This document shows positions 35,690 to 47,023 of a DNA stretch of 64,000 nt, piece after piece. The stretch spans positions 29,002,335-29,066,334 of the forward strand of contig NC_088788.1 in the NCBI RefSeq assembly GCF_949628265.1, written 5' to 3'. A model generated the notes under the pieces. It ran no database searches. It was not told where the DNA came from and was given only the letters and a program-made list of their open reading frames with translations. How positions within the stretch are numbered: position 1 is the first letter of the stretch; each line of letters starts with the position of its first letter. This DNA comes from Cloeon dipterum. Taxonomy: Eukaryota; Arthropoda; Insecta; Ephemeroptera; Baetidae. Made by a program: the position numbers and the translations under genes.

Positions 35690-36595
35690 TATATCTACTT
35701 AATACGCTTTTATATCCGTTTGCTGACATGAGACTAAATATTTAATCTCAAAAAATTCAAACAAGCTTGCTCGGTTTATTTTAATTTTGTTTTAAATTAA
35801 GAGAGCGCCTTGATCATATTTGAATTATGATAAATTGATCTTTGCATTAAAATTAGCAGCACAATTTTGAAGACAAAATATCAATCCACTTGACTCATTT
35901 CTTCCCTCTCTTGTAAATTGATGAGAAGGCGGGTGCAATTTGCGAGCTCAAATTGAACAGTAGCAGTTACTTTGTTCAATTACTTACAATACTTACAAAT
36001 AATATGGTTAATATTTAAGTCTATATTATTACAGTATTGCACTCTATGGAATTTTTTATGACATGTGTGTGTGTGTCTGCGTTTCACACACGGTTTTTTC
36101 ATGCTGGCGCACTTCCACTACGGCGGTTGCCGATGCACGCGATGTCAAGAGCGGCGCGCGAGGAATTCTCTCTCCCACTTGTTGGCCGTCTCGCTCGCGC
36201 TCGCAATCAGAGGCTCTGCCGTTGTAATGAGAATGTTATGCAAAGCACCTCAATCGAGATGGTGCTCGTAATGATGTAACTGTTCAATTTGAGCACGCAA
36301 ATTGCACCCGCCTTCTCATCAATTTGGGAGTGAGGGAAGAAACGAGTCAAGTGGATGACACGCACCGTCTTGATATTTTGTCTTTAAAATTGTGCTGCTA
36401 ATTTTAATGCAAAGAACAAGACGTTGCAATTTTTCATAAAAATTTATGGTATGTTTTCATATACCAAACATGATTAAGGCTCTCTTAAAATTAAAATAAA
36501 TCCAAAAAGCTTGTTAGAATTTTCCAAGAAGTATTAAATATTAATATTTAGTTTCTTTTCAGCAAACGGTTAAATATAAAGCGTAATTAGTTAAA
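35690..36595. repeat. large imperfect inverted duplication (foldback)
   Basis: Left arm ~35690-35955 is repeated in reverse complement at ~36280-36595. The inner part is best kept: GATGAGAAGGCGGGTGCAAT at about 35922 against its complement near 36305, flanked by matching blocks CACTTGACTC, GACAAAATATCAA and GCATTAAAATTAGCAGCACA. The outer parts keep CCGTTTGCTGA and TTTATTTTAATTTT with indels. The ~325 bp centre is unique and GC-richer, with a short (TG)n. The arms have no coding frame. It may be a foldback transposon or an inverted local duplication. Confidence 0.8.
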
Positions 36596-38186
36596 GTTGC
36601 AGGGTTTTGCCTTCATGATTTCATCTCATACGCTTTTAATCGTACAGATCCAGTTTGGATTCATTTGATCTTGCTACGCAAAAAAGTAATTAAACACTTC
36701 TTTCGATATTCACCACCCCCTTCTTTTAAGAAGAACCTATAGGTCATACTTTTAAATGCGTAAAAATAATCATGGTTATTGTAACTCAATGAATAGAACT
36801 TAAAACTTGCCAAATGGTACACTGGTTTTCCATTTTGAAAGAAACTAATTTTTTTTAAAGTTAAGTATTTGGCAAAGCAAAACCATCCCCAAAATGAGTC
36901 GCTCCCAGTTGCATTCAAAATATAAGGGGAAATTAATTTTACTTGAGAGAAAATGGTTTTTAAACTGTCACCGGCGAAAAATTACTATAAAAGAGGACAA
37001 ATGACCGATTATGTGAAATGGGATTGTACCTCTTGGTGGACTGATGTGCTGATAGAGTCCTGTCGTGGTGAAGTTTCTGTGAGGGTGTCTGCAGTTAGCG
37101 GCCCTGGGCTGTGCCATGCGGCGTCAGCAGAACTCACGGCATGGTCGGTATCGGACGGTCGACGGACACCTGCCGAGTGTGGGATGGGGCGCGACGCCTC
37201 GGGTGCCGCCGCGTCGGTCGATGCCATGCATGCCATTATGTGTCCTGTGGGTTGCTAACAACACGGGTATCCAAGTTCCAAGTGACCACCTCTTTTTAAT
37301 TATTCATTCGCCGCAATTTCGCCGACTTTTTATTCCCTTTTGTTCGAGCGAAGACCCTGTCTTTGATGATCTCATTAAGATTAATTCGCGTCGATTCTCT
37401 GGAAAATTGGCCCACTGACCTGCATCGCTGTGTTTTATTGAAAAGCGATTTTTACTTAATCTCTGAATACCAAACGTATACTTTTAGTTGCATTTTAGTG
37501 TTCTATTAACTGTGCTACTTTTTATTTGGAACGACTTGATTTTCAGGCATGTCCAAAAAATATTTAGAAATATAAACTGGGAGTTCGGATAAGTAGGATA
37601 AAAAATGAGAGGTTAATGAAATTCAGAATTTAATAAAATGATAAATAAGACATATTTGAGCTCAATTAAAAGATTAAGCAATATTTTGCTCAATGTTGCA
37701 TCTTGTCATGTTGTCTGGTTTGGCGATTGTTTTTTTTATTGCTAAAGCTTCCCAAAACTAAGAGCTGTATTATCAATGTCCGGAAATCCGAAACACGATA
37801 CATTTCCGTGTTAGTCGACGCAGTGACACCGCGCGTGGTCAGTATAGAATATCTTAACCAGACAAACTCGTTTATGTGTTTGGACCTATACGCATGCCGG
37901 CAGCGAACGTGCCATACGAGCTGATGAGAGAGGCGCGATAAACTGCAAATGAGTCAATATCAGGAGCATTGTCCTATTTACTGCACGAACTCAGCAGGCT
38001 ACACCTTTTTCAGCTCGCTGACGTTTGCAGCCAAATAGTTTAGTTGAAACACCCAATGACGTAGTTTATATTTTATGTTAAGAGGAACTACCGGATTGTG
38101 ACAAAAACTTGCTTGCATTGGATAGAAGTTTCAAAAGTTTATTTATATGAATGGAATTTAGTTGTGTAATATTTAATTTAGAACAA

Positions 38187-41100
38187 TCAACCAGAGTCGA
38201 ATTCGCCTATTCTGATGGTGACTTGGAAGGATAATTGATTTTTGTCCTCCTTCTCTGAAGCTGATGAGCACCTGCTCAAAACCGCACAAGGAGATTCACT
38301 CTCTGGACTGCCTTTAGAATGCAGCAATAACTCCTCGCAGAATTCTTGGTAGAAAATTGGCGCTCTTCCCAACTGGAATCAAGCAGTTGCAAATAAACAA
38401 AAGGATAGATTTCAATGGTGATGATTAATCATCGAGTTATTGATTGGGGGATATATCTATCGAATTATTTAGCTCAAGATAAAAATATCAGGAAATACTA
38501 AAGCTTCAATGTAATGACTGTTGCTCTAAAAACTGTTGCAAAAAATACATATTTAAACTAAAGGGAAATATATGTTTAAAAATCACAGTTTTGCTAAACT
38601 ATTTCACAAAATAATGAAAATAACAAGAAACTCCACTTTAGCAACAAACTCAACAGAGCGTTGTCAAATCAGATCGGGTGGTGGCTGTGATCGTCACTCG
38701 CAAATATTAATTAAGGCTGTGAAATAGCAGCATTGTGGCATGATTCATTAATTTGAGTGAGATAGCTTGTCCGGAGAAACCCATTCATAGTTTGCAATAG
38801 AGGCGTTTCATTATGAAATTCCAGCAGGAGTGACATTGATTAGCAAGGGCAAGGAATTGCGCCGCGCGTGTTTATGAAAGGGCCCGTGCTCATCAATCAC
38901 TTTTGCAATAAACAACGAAAATAGTGTCACGCGGTTATATGTTGCATTTTCATGCTGGAATTGGGTCAAGGGACTGAGAAGAATTTGCACGTCGAAAGCA
39001 GCTAAAAATTAATGCATTAAAGAGATTGCTGGTCTAGTTCTACGCCGTCTAATATTAAAGTATCAAGTTACATAATGCGTTGATTTTCATCCATTGACAA
39101 AAAAGTATGTACTTAATTATTAAGGTGATATATTATATAATTTTAACTATTCAAATACAATATACCTTAATATTCTCACTCCACAAAATCAGCCCTTTAT
39201 AACTTTAAGGATATTGAAAGATTAATCAAAATTGCAAAATTCTGAAATTTATATTTTAATAATGTCTTTAGATCATAATATAAGTGTCCTTGATTTTTAT
39301 TATGATTTTATAGAACAATTTTGAGATTATTACCAAATCCTCGACGTCCTCTGGAGCACCTTCATCTACCAGAAATTGGTACCAGGAAAATCCACTGGTG
39401 TCTCCACCGCCTTGCGTGACACCGTCTAGAGCAGCGGCATAATGCAGAGGTGTGCGCCCCATCTGGGAAAGCAAATAAATTGCATGACTAAATTAAAGTT
39501 ACATTGCAATGCGCAACTTGCTGGGAAGCTCAATATCAAAGTGACTCTGCTTTACAAAAAATGGCATTTAAATGGTTTGTAAACGAAATGACTACGTACA
39601 CCATATAAAAATATGGGTTGCATAACTATATAAAAATTGGAAATGTTTTTCGCAATGGGAGAAAATTAATTTCATGGCACTCTTGCCATTAAAATCTTCT
39701 TGGTTGGGCGGTAGTTAGCTGTCTTCAAGTAGGTACACAAAATATTTAAATTTCCATTCTAGAGTTTTTTTGTGAGTATTTTTCACTGTTTGAAAATGGT
39801 TCGGATAAGTAAAGATAAAATTTTCTGCTCAGTTCAATTTCAGCATTCGTGCTAGTACCGTGCGCGCCCTTCTCGGTCCTCTGACAGGGACAAAAAGCAA
39901 AAAAAATTATTATAAGATATAATTTTATCACAGGGAGATGCTAGTAGCGGCGTTGTCAAGATTTTTGTACTCTTTTATTCTCTCTACTTTTACTTTTAGA
40001 TATGAGTACAGCCGGACACGTTTTCATCAAACGCTAATCCAAAATTCTCAACAGCTAATATTGTGTTATGAATTTTATTTTGGTTGGACTGCTGATGGGG
40101 CCTGTGGGGCAAAAACAGTGTCAGTACAAAAGATACTGTAAGTTATAACATAATTTTTTCTTTTACTATTTATCGAATTCTTCCATTTTGTTTTGCCTAT
40201 GGGAGAACCCATTGTAAAACTCGGTAAAATCAAATGATGAGCTACATTTAAACTAAATAATAATAATATCAGATACAAAATTTACTCGCAAAGAGAGCAG
40301 CTTAAAATTTTGAAAGAATATTTGTATTTCTTTCCAAAGTGTTAGAAATGTAATAAATAAATAAATAAAGCTTCCATTTCCAGAATGTTTTCCTTCTGCT
40401 GCTTACTCTGTCAGTAGCAGAGAGACATCTTGGTGATTTATGAAGTAAATATCTGACGATGGCTATGTGGTTAGCGAGCATGGCCTTTTGGACGGGGGTG
40501 CTGCCTGCGTCGTCTCTGGAAGTGGCCAGCTCGGGTTTTTCCAAGATCATGGCCAAGGTCGTTAGGTCACCGGCGGCGGCCGCTTCGTGAACCCTGGCTA
40601 TGCGACCCTGAAAAAGAAAAAAATCGTCTCATTTATCATGACTACGATCCAGCATGCCAAATTGGCTTCTCGTGTTTCTTTGAGTACGAACTATGCAACC
40701 TGCGTGACTCAAGTGCCGCGCGTGATGCATACACGGGAATTTTAAACTGACCTCACTCTCTGTAATTAGTGTAGTGGAGAAGGTAAGGTTTTTATTCTAA
40801 ATTGTGGTATTAAAATTCAGTTCACACCGGTGATAAAATTTAAAGACTGTAGCAATAATTACAGATTGTGGAGTAAAGTCACGCACGGCTCAGAAGCTTA
40901 GGTGTTGGAATTTAATCTAAATAGTAGATATTAGCAGTTTTTCTGCTTGTTTAGTAAGGTTTAATAATTCATAAATAACTCATTATTTCAAACTGTCAGA
41001 TCAAGCTATGAGACTGAAATAGTTTTGGAACAATTTTGCATGAAGCTATTTGACAGTTAATTTAAATTTTAAGAACACTCACTTTATGATATCGCGTGTA

Positions 41101-42150
41101 GAAATATAATATTAAAATTTAATTTTTGAGTTCAATAACGATTTTAACCAAAACAATCGACTACCTAAAAGGGAATTTTGAAATTGCGCTGTCAATCAAC
41201 TGAAACACAAAATTTAATCTAATCTCTGCTCTCCTGTAAAGTGGGTTATTTTTTTGGAAAATTCTCAAATACGAAAGAGTGAATAGCTGCAACCCTATAT
41301 GCAGACAGCCGGTTGTTTCTGGAGAAACGCGTTGATTTGGCATCGTTGGGGTCTTGCGTTGCTCGTGTGCATCACAGGGACTCGAGATTGTCTGCTTATA
41401 GGGTTGCAGCTATTCACAAAAGCCTTGGTCTAATGAGCTACAAGAATTCTATATATATTAATACTTATTTGACAAGATTATTTTTGATCATTCGCTTGCA
41501 CAATTTGACGATATGGACATAGACACTTAGTGCGGGGCAAATGGGGCGCAAACACAGCCGAATATTGATTGCTAAAAAGCTGGACCCTAACAAGGTGTAC
41601 TAAAACGAGTGAGTGCATTAAATTAAAATGCGCCTTTACGCCACCAAGGTCAGCTTTTGTTTTCCATATGCGCTACTAATAATGAATAATGCTCTTTGAT
41701 CACGAAACTTCATAAACGCAAGTGCACGAATCAAATCGCGAAGGCGCTTTCTATTACAATCCGGTCAGTAATTGAAACGGACCGACTCTTATCATAAACG
41801 TTTGACCATGAGAGACGGAATGAATGAAGTTGTTGAGAGCAGCTTGCCTTGTTTTCTGGCTATGAATATAAAGTTTGAAATATGATATTTGTTTATTTGA
41901 AAAATTAGCTACGTTGCGATTAGGCGCTGACCTGATATCGTGGCACTTTTTTGAGGAAGGCATTCACTTTGGGCAGGCGCGACGTCCTTCCCTCAAGCAG
42001 CTGGCCGTAGCCGTTTAGCACCGCGTGCTCTAAAGGGGCCAGGTTGCCCACCTCCAACCATAAAGACACCGCCTCCTCCAGGGCGTGCCCTGGTCGAGGC
42101 GGAATCTTTACCAGAGGGCCCCAGCACGCCCCACAAAAGCAGGGAACGAC
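38187..42150 (-). CDS. ankyrin-repeat protein, gene A (3' four exons; first exon not found)
   Basis: Four exons join in phase 0: 42150-41932, 40607-40407, 39462-39334 and 38372-38187 (TGA), giving 244 residues. The first visible exon starts with a Cys-rich piece (VVPCFCGACWG) and then carries the linker found in genes B and C (LWLEVGNLAPLEHAVLNGYG, ending FLKKVPRYQ). The next exons hold ankyrin repeats (ARVHEAAAAGDLTTLAMIL, TPVQKAMLANHIAIVRYLL, GRTPLHYAAALDG). The tail is Ser/Glu-rich without a motif. Exon 42150-41932 has no Met in frame and opens behind a clean acceptor, so at least one 5' exon lies upstream between 42157 and 45392. The order linker-ankyrin-ankyrin with phase-0 introns is the same as one module of gene B, which argues for tandem duplication. 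Likely a small intracellular scaffold. Confidence 0.75.
41279..41417. mobile_element. MITE-like element with 29 bp terminal inverted repeats
   Basis: GTGAATAGCTGCAACCCTAT at 41279 and its complement ending at 41417 form 29 bp inverted ends with a single mismatch, enclosing ~80 bp. It lies in the first visible intron of gene A. No clear target-site duplication flanks it, so insertion cannot be proven from this copy. Confidence 0.55.
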
Positions 42151-45100
42151 CTGAAATAAGAAAAAGAAAATAACGATTTAACGTGAAATTCAACATTTAA
42201 AAATATTATGTCTATCAAATAACGTGAATTTAAATTGCCTTGACTGTGTTAAAAAATAAAATTTCGTGCTCTTTTTCATTGCGATTCTGGTAGATTTTTA
42301 ATGTTATTTACAAAACTAGAATTACCAGGGGCCAGATGCGCGTGACACGCAGGTGTGGCGTCGGCTGGGGTACATAATTCTAAAACGTTCTAGTGAAAAT
42401 ATGGTAAAGGAGCCAGGTTTCGACAATATTGTGATATAATTTTCAATTACATAAATTAATTATATCAATCGGATCTTAATAACACACTCGCGACACCCGT
42501 TCGGAAAGCAAAATATAGCTCAAAAGTTAACCAAAATTTAACGCCGTATCTTGGATCTGACCGGCGTATCTGGCCTCCGATGTCTATAGAATCATCAACA
42601 ACCATAGTCTTATCGAAATCAAGTATTTTTATGCACTATTATTGGAAAACTATATTGCTTTTGTTATTTTCCTCTAGATGGCAATCTGTCAACTCCATCG
42701 TCAATTTTAGCTGTCCTTCATAGCCAAACAGGATTGATATGGATATGCAAAGAGAAGCAATTTACTGTTTAACATCAAATTATTTTAAGAGGCACATAAT
42801 ATCAACAATAAATTTATGCTCCTTTTAACTACGTCTCAAATTAAAGGTGACGTTATTTTAATTCGGTTCTATATGTTTTCAAAAGCATGTGAATTTGTTC
42901 TTTACTTTACATACAACTATAAAAAAATCTTTTGAAGACCATGAATGGTCTAAAACATTGCTCAGTGTATTATTATTTACAAAATTAATTCCAACATACC
43001 GAAATATATAAAAGATCGTTAAAACCTTTTTTTAAATTATTGTACCATAGAAGTAAAATCCTATCAGTTAATCAGCAAAAATTTAAAACGTGATTGTCGA
43101 TGATCATGTTTGGAAAAATATATCTTAAATGAAAACTGTTTTTATCAGTCAAGATTTAAAATTAAGAGTAAAAATTGCATGGTTAAAGAAAAAGGCAATT
43201 TTCGCCACAAATAATCTTTCTCGGTAGGAAAAAACAGCAGCAAAGGCTTTTCTTGTGGCACGAAAAAAGTCACAAAGCACATTCTGTCTTCAAAGGGGTG
43301 GAAAATGAAACGCGAGAAACGCAAGTTCAAAGAAAGTGCTAGGCGCTCAATAATTCAGGAGCTGTTGTCCTACCTTGTTCTCCGTGGTGATGCAGCGGCG
43401 CGAGTGGTCAGCAGTACCTTAAGGCCACCATGGGGCTGCGTCACGGTTCACCTTGGCAATGGAAAAGCTCCCTCCCTGCTGCCCCGCCTTGCGTGTGTTT
43501 GACCAGCAACCAACCGTAACCCCTGCTGCCACTCAAAATCAAGCCCCTTTCCGACTTTGAAATCAAGCAGACAACTTTGGCATGTACAATTTTAGCTACC
43601 AAGTCTCAAAACATTCCCTGCACAGGAACAGAGAGTGATGCAAAAAAATATTCTTCGAGAGGCTTCTTATAATTGTTCTCTTTTTGCACACCTGACACAC
43701 AATTGAAGATTTTTCATTTTTTTAATAGATTAAACAATGAGTAGATCTACTTATTTTACTTTGGAAAAATATAAATAACGTTATCTTTTTTTGTTTTAAA
43801 TACAAGATGCAGTTCACGAAGAAAATAATAATTGTAAGATTTTCTAATCTGATTGAGCAGCAAAATCGCACGCAATTTAAATTATTTGATCACATTAAAA
43901 TGTAATCAAATTACAAATATAGCTACAAGTGGGAGTTGATCTGCACTGAATTTTTACCTAATCAGAACAAATATGTGAATTGAATTTGAGTAGAAATTGC
44001 TACACAAAGTGAAACGATATTTTTAAAAGGCAAATGAGTTAAAAATTAACTTGGTTTCAGAATAGCTATGCTTGACTCCCTCATAGCCAATGTTATACTT
44101 AATCTTAACCAGTGCGAATATCCATATATTTTAGGTTTGTCGACTGCAGTACTTGGAAATTTGTGTAAATGTTTTTCAGCTCTGAAATTTAATATTAAGT
44201 AAAAGGTTAACAAAGTTGAAGGTGAAAGACCAGAAATAGCCCTCAAAGTGGTAGCTGGAAAGGGCTTTATGGGCATTCACACGTAACAAATAGCCGCGCT
44301 CAAAATGATCGGATCTGCAAAAGCACAATCGCGCAAAATCTGCCCTTGAGAGGATCACAGAGCGTGCATCCTGCGCTCCTCAATCATCATTTTTTCCACC
44401 CCTGACTGGGTATGCGGAGAGACCTTGGGTGTCCCAAGAGGGGGCGCATAATTGCCGAAGCGCGTGTGAGGCGCCGTACATGCTATTGCACAGAGTGCTT
44501 ATTTTTGAATAAGTCTGCCGCCGTGGCCGCTTAATGTGGTGCGCTAATCAGATTCATCAATCCGTTCGCACGCGAGCCGGCCCGCCTCTCGCGTTTCAGC
44601 GCCATGAGGGTTGGCAACCCGCCCATCACCCATTGCGAGCACCCTCCTCTCACTTGCTTTAACTTGGAAATGAGCTTCTGTTGAGTCTTGAAATCAAGTG
44701 GCCCGCACCGGCCACTTTTAACCAGATAAATTGTTTCTCGTGCGATCACTGTCGTTTTTCAATGAATCGGCTTCATCGGATAGCGGGATTCTCCCAACAA
44801 CTGTTGAAAACGCGCATGCCGTGTCCATATTGTAACAAGTCTTTTTTTCTATCGTTATTACATGCAAGCTGGTTTAATAATAAGTTATTAATGAATTCGC
44901 GACCGTAAATTTGATAAATTATGGCATTAGAGATAACATTGGCCTTGTGTTAATTTCTCTCGCGTGGCTTTTGCTGCAAGTTTTATGGTGCAATTGATGA
45001 CATGCATTCATGAACTTAATTATCCGATTCTATAGACTCCTCCAAAATTCAAATAAGACAAAAATTGAACTTTTTGGGTGCTTATTTGGTTAATATATAT

Positions 45101-45392
45101 TTTTTAAACAAAGCAAGGGACATTAAAAATTCAACAAAACAATGATTTCGCTGAAACGTGATATATTTGTGATGCCCCCAAGCAAAAACAAAAAAATATC
45201 GAGAACTAAAGGAAAAGTAATATGTAGAGTGAGTAGTTCTTAAATATTATCACAAGAATTGAATGAAATTCTACTAATAGAGTAAAATATGCTGCACGCA
45301 CTAGTGTTTGTATTGTTTAATTTTTTTAGAAAATATCCCAAAAACGAGGGTTCCAACCAAAGTGAGAAAAAAATACAAAAAATAATCATTCA
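42151..45392. other. 3.2 kb between gene A exons and PGRP1; should contain the 5' exon(s) of gene A
   Basis: I searched the minus strand for a phase-0 exon with ATG and found none convincing. A 15-codon piece at 43428-43384 would fit in phase but has a poor acceptor. The GC-richer block 44350-44760 has a 72-codon minus frame without features. The rest is AT-rich. Confidence 0.5.
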
Positions 45393-46487
45393 TTAATTTG
45401 AAGTTACATTCTTCCAGTTTGGCCACTGTGAGATTTCCTTAAATAGAGAATCTCCTGGGCACATGGTGTCCTTTGCCTGTCGATGTCCCAATAAAGTGTA
45501 GTTGTTGGGCAGAAAATTCATTTTAATGCTGCATGACACTAGCTTGTAGAACGCTTGCAGTGCCACATCTTCTGGTAATCGATCTAATGAGGAAAGAATG
45601 AAAAAAATATTATATTTTAGCAGTCAGTTTTGTCCCCATTTAGCTTTTAATAAAATATTGGATTGATCGATGACAAGTTAAAAGATGATAAATTAGCTCG
45701 ATTTAAATTTAATTGTGACCTGTGAAATCTCCGACGAAGCAGACACCAATGCTGTTCGTGTTGTACTTGATTGCGTGCGCCCCGATGCGGTCCCAGCCAC
45801 GTCCCTCGTAAATGTTTCCGTCCTCGCCGATGAGAAAACTGTAGCCAATGTCATCCCAACCGCGGTCATCCATGTGTAAATCTTGGTACGAGCGAATAAT
45901 TCGCGAGCACGCTTCTTTTGTGGTACAATAGCTGCGAATGCCACCGTGGTGCACCATCAGGAAAGGAGACAAAGGATTTCGTCGCGCTATCTGCCGTGAC
46001 GACCTTGCTCCCCATTCTTCTCTCGACACAATCGACGGACAACCAGCTGCAAAAATTAAAGAGCATTGAGATTTTAAAATTCATCCACCATGATTTTGCT
46101 TTTAAAAAAATGTTTTCTCTAAATATACATTACTGGTGGAGGCAGGTGAAAAATATTTTGATTATGTTTTCTTGGAGGTCTTTTCTGTTCAAGCATCTAG
46201 AAACTATGTTAAAAAACAATGAATGCATTAACTTGTTGGACAATCTGGGATGCTTAAAAAACAACTGTTGTGTAATAAAAAAATCAACAATCAAACCTGA
46301 ATAATCTATTCCTAACTTTGAAGTGCCCACTTTGGAGCACTTCAGGGACTTTTTATTTTATTAATTACAATTCAATATTTTTGTAGTGCTTAATATTTGT
46401 CAAATAAGTCAGCAACAAACCTGGCAATGTTGGCAGGGCGGCTGCTAACGCAAGTAGATGCACAACAATCACCACTAGCAAGTTCAT
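45393..46487 (-). CDS. peptidoglycan recognition protein 1, secreted, predicted amidase (194 aa)
   Basis: Three exons: 46487-46421 (ATG), 46046-45720 and 45583-45393 (TAA). A signal peptide is clear (MNLLVVIVVHLLALAAA). The PGRP domain follows: EEWGAR, the disulfide pair Cys63/Cys69, DIGYSFLIGEDGNIYEGRGW, and GHRQAKDTMCPGD. Zinc amidase residues of the family are present: His55 (of MVHHGG), Tyr91, His165 and Cys173, with Thr171 at the usual lysine/threonine position. It should therefore cleave peptidoglycan between sugar and peptide in the haemolymph or gut lumen, as short (S-type) insect PGRPs do. The domain is divergent from PGRP2 and PGRP3, but the middle exon is 327 bases in all three, showing shared ancestry. 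The promoter has a TATA-like ATAAATA inside a GGCGAT/ATCGCC palindrome about 45-60 bp before the ATG. Confidence 0.93.
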
Positions 46488-46530
46488 GGTGACACCGACG
46501 CAACCAAACTGTGAACTAGCAGAGTCACCC

Positions 46531-46547
46531 GGCGATTATTTATCGCC
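46531..46547. promoter_or_regulatory. TATA-like element within a GATA-type palindrome, PGRP1 promoter
   Basis: GGCGATTATTTATCGCC is symmetric at both ends and reads GCGATAAATAATC on the gene's strand. It places a CGATAA (GATA-factor-like) motif over a weak TATA box 44-60 bp upstream of the ATG. Function is inferred from position only. Confidence 0.4.
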
Positions 46548-47023
46548 AGGCGCTTATGAGATTCGCTTGCGAGATTCTAAATTGTTTGTTTGCTTTTGGT
46601 ACTTCCTCCGACTGTGGAATGGATAATGCCCACGCGTTTTCTCTGGCAAGAATTAAATCATTTTTGACGTCGTAAAAGGGGAGGGCTCTGCGTTTATTGC
46701 TGCAGCACAGCAGTTGCGATACTTATTTGTGTTTCTGTTGGAAAAATTACCATTTTGCCGAAATTGTGACTCAAAATATTGATTTTTGTGCACGGTGGGA
46801 AAAATGTTTACTTGGCATGCAGCACGTTATACTAAATTATAGGTTATTGCCGCAAACATGCGCTACAAAAGAAACATTGTAATAAATGTTAATGCTGTTT
46901 TGATACTTATCTAGTGCAAAACACATTTTCTATGAGTTCGTGAAATGCTCCTTTTTGTGTAATTTGAATAACGAAACGTGTTTAACATTAAATTTCGTAT
47001 GTTTCGATCCTGATTATGATCCT

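Larger units (their letters stand above)
34069..38186. other. 4.1 kb between ankyrin genes B and A
   Basis: No exon supported. Contents: the presumed gene B promoter, a tRNA-derived SINE-like fragment (34560-34690), a ~0.9 kb inverted duplication (35690-36595), and a GC-rich island at 37030-37270 with an unsupported 75-codon minus-strand frame. A polyadenylation hexamer for gene A (AATAAA on the minus strand) is at 38138-38143. Confidence 0.6.

Noticed and set aside
37009-37236. 75-codon minus-strand open frame as a gene
   Set aside because: Low-complexity GC-rich composition, no recognised motif, no exon neighbours.
34068-38187. Genes A and B as one long transcript
   Set aside because: Gene A ends in a clear stop in its last exon without a donor, and gene B has its own start after an upstream stop.
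43384-43428. 15-codon piece that would join in phase to gene A (ending CITTENK)
   Set aside because: Acceptor lacks a pyrimidine tract and no ATG precedes it; too weak to call.
44531-44749. 72-codon minus frame as first exon of ankyrin gene A
   Set aside because: No ATG start and no ankyrin or linker features.
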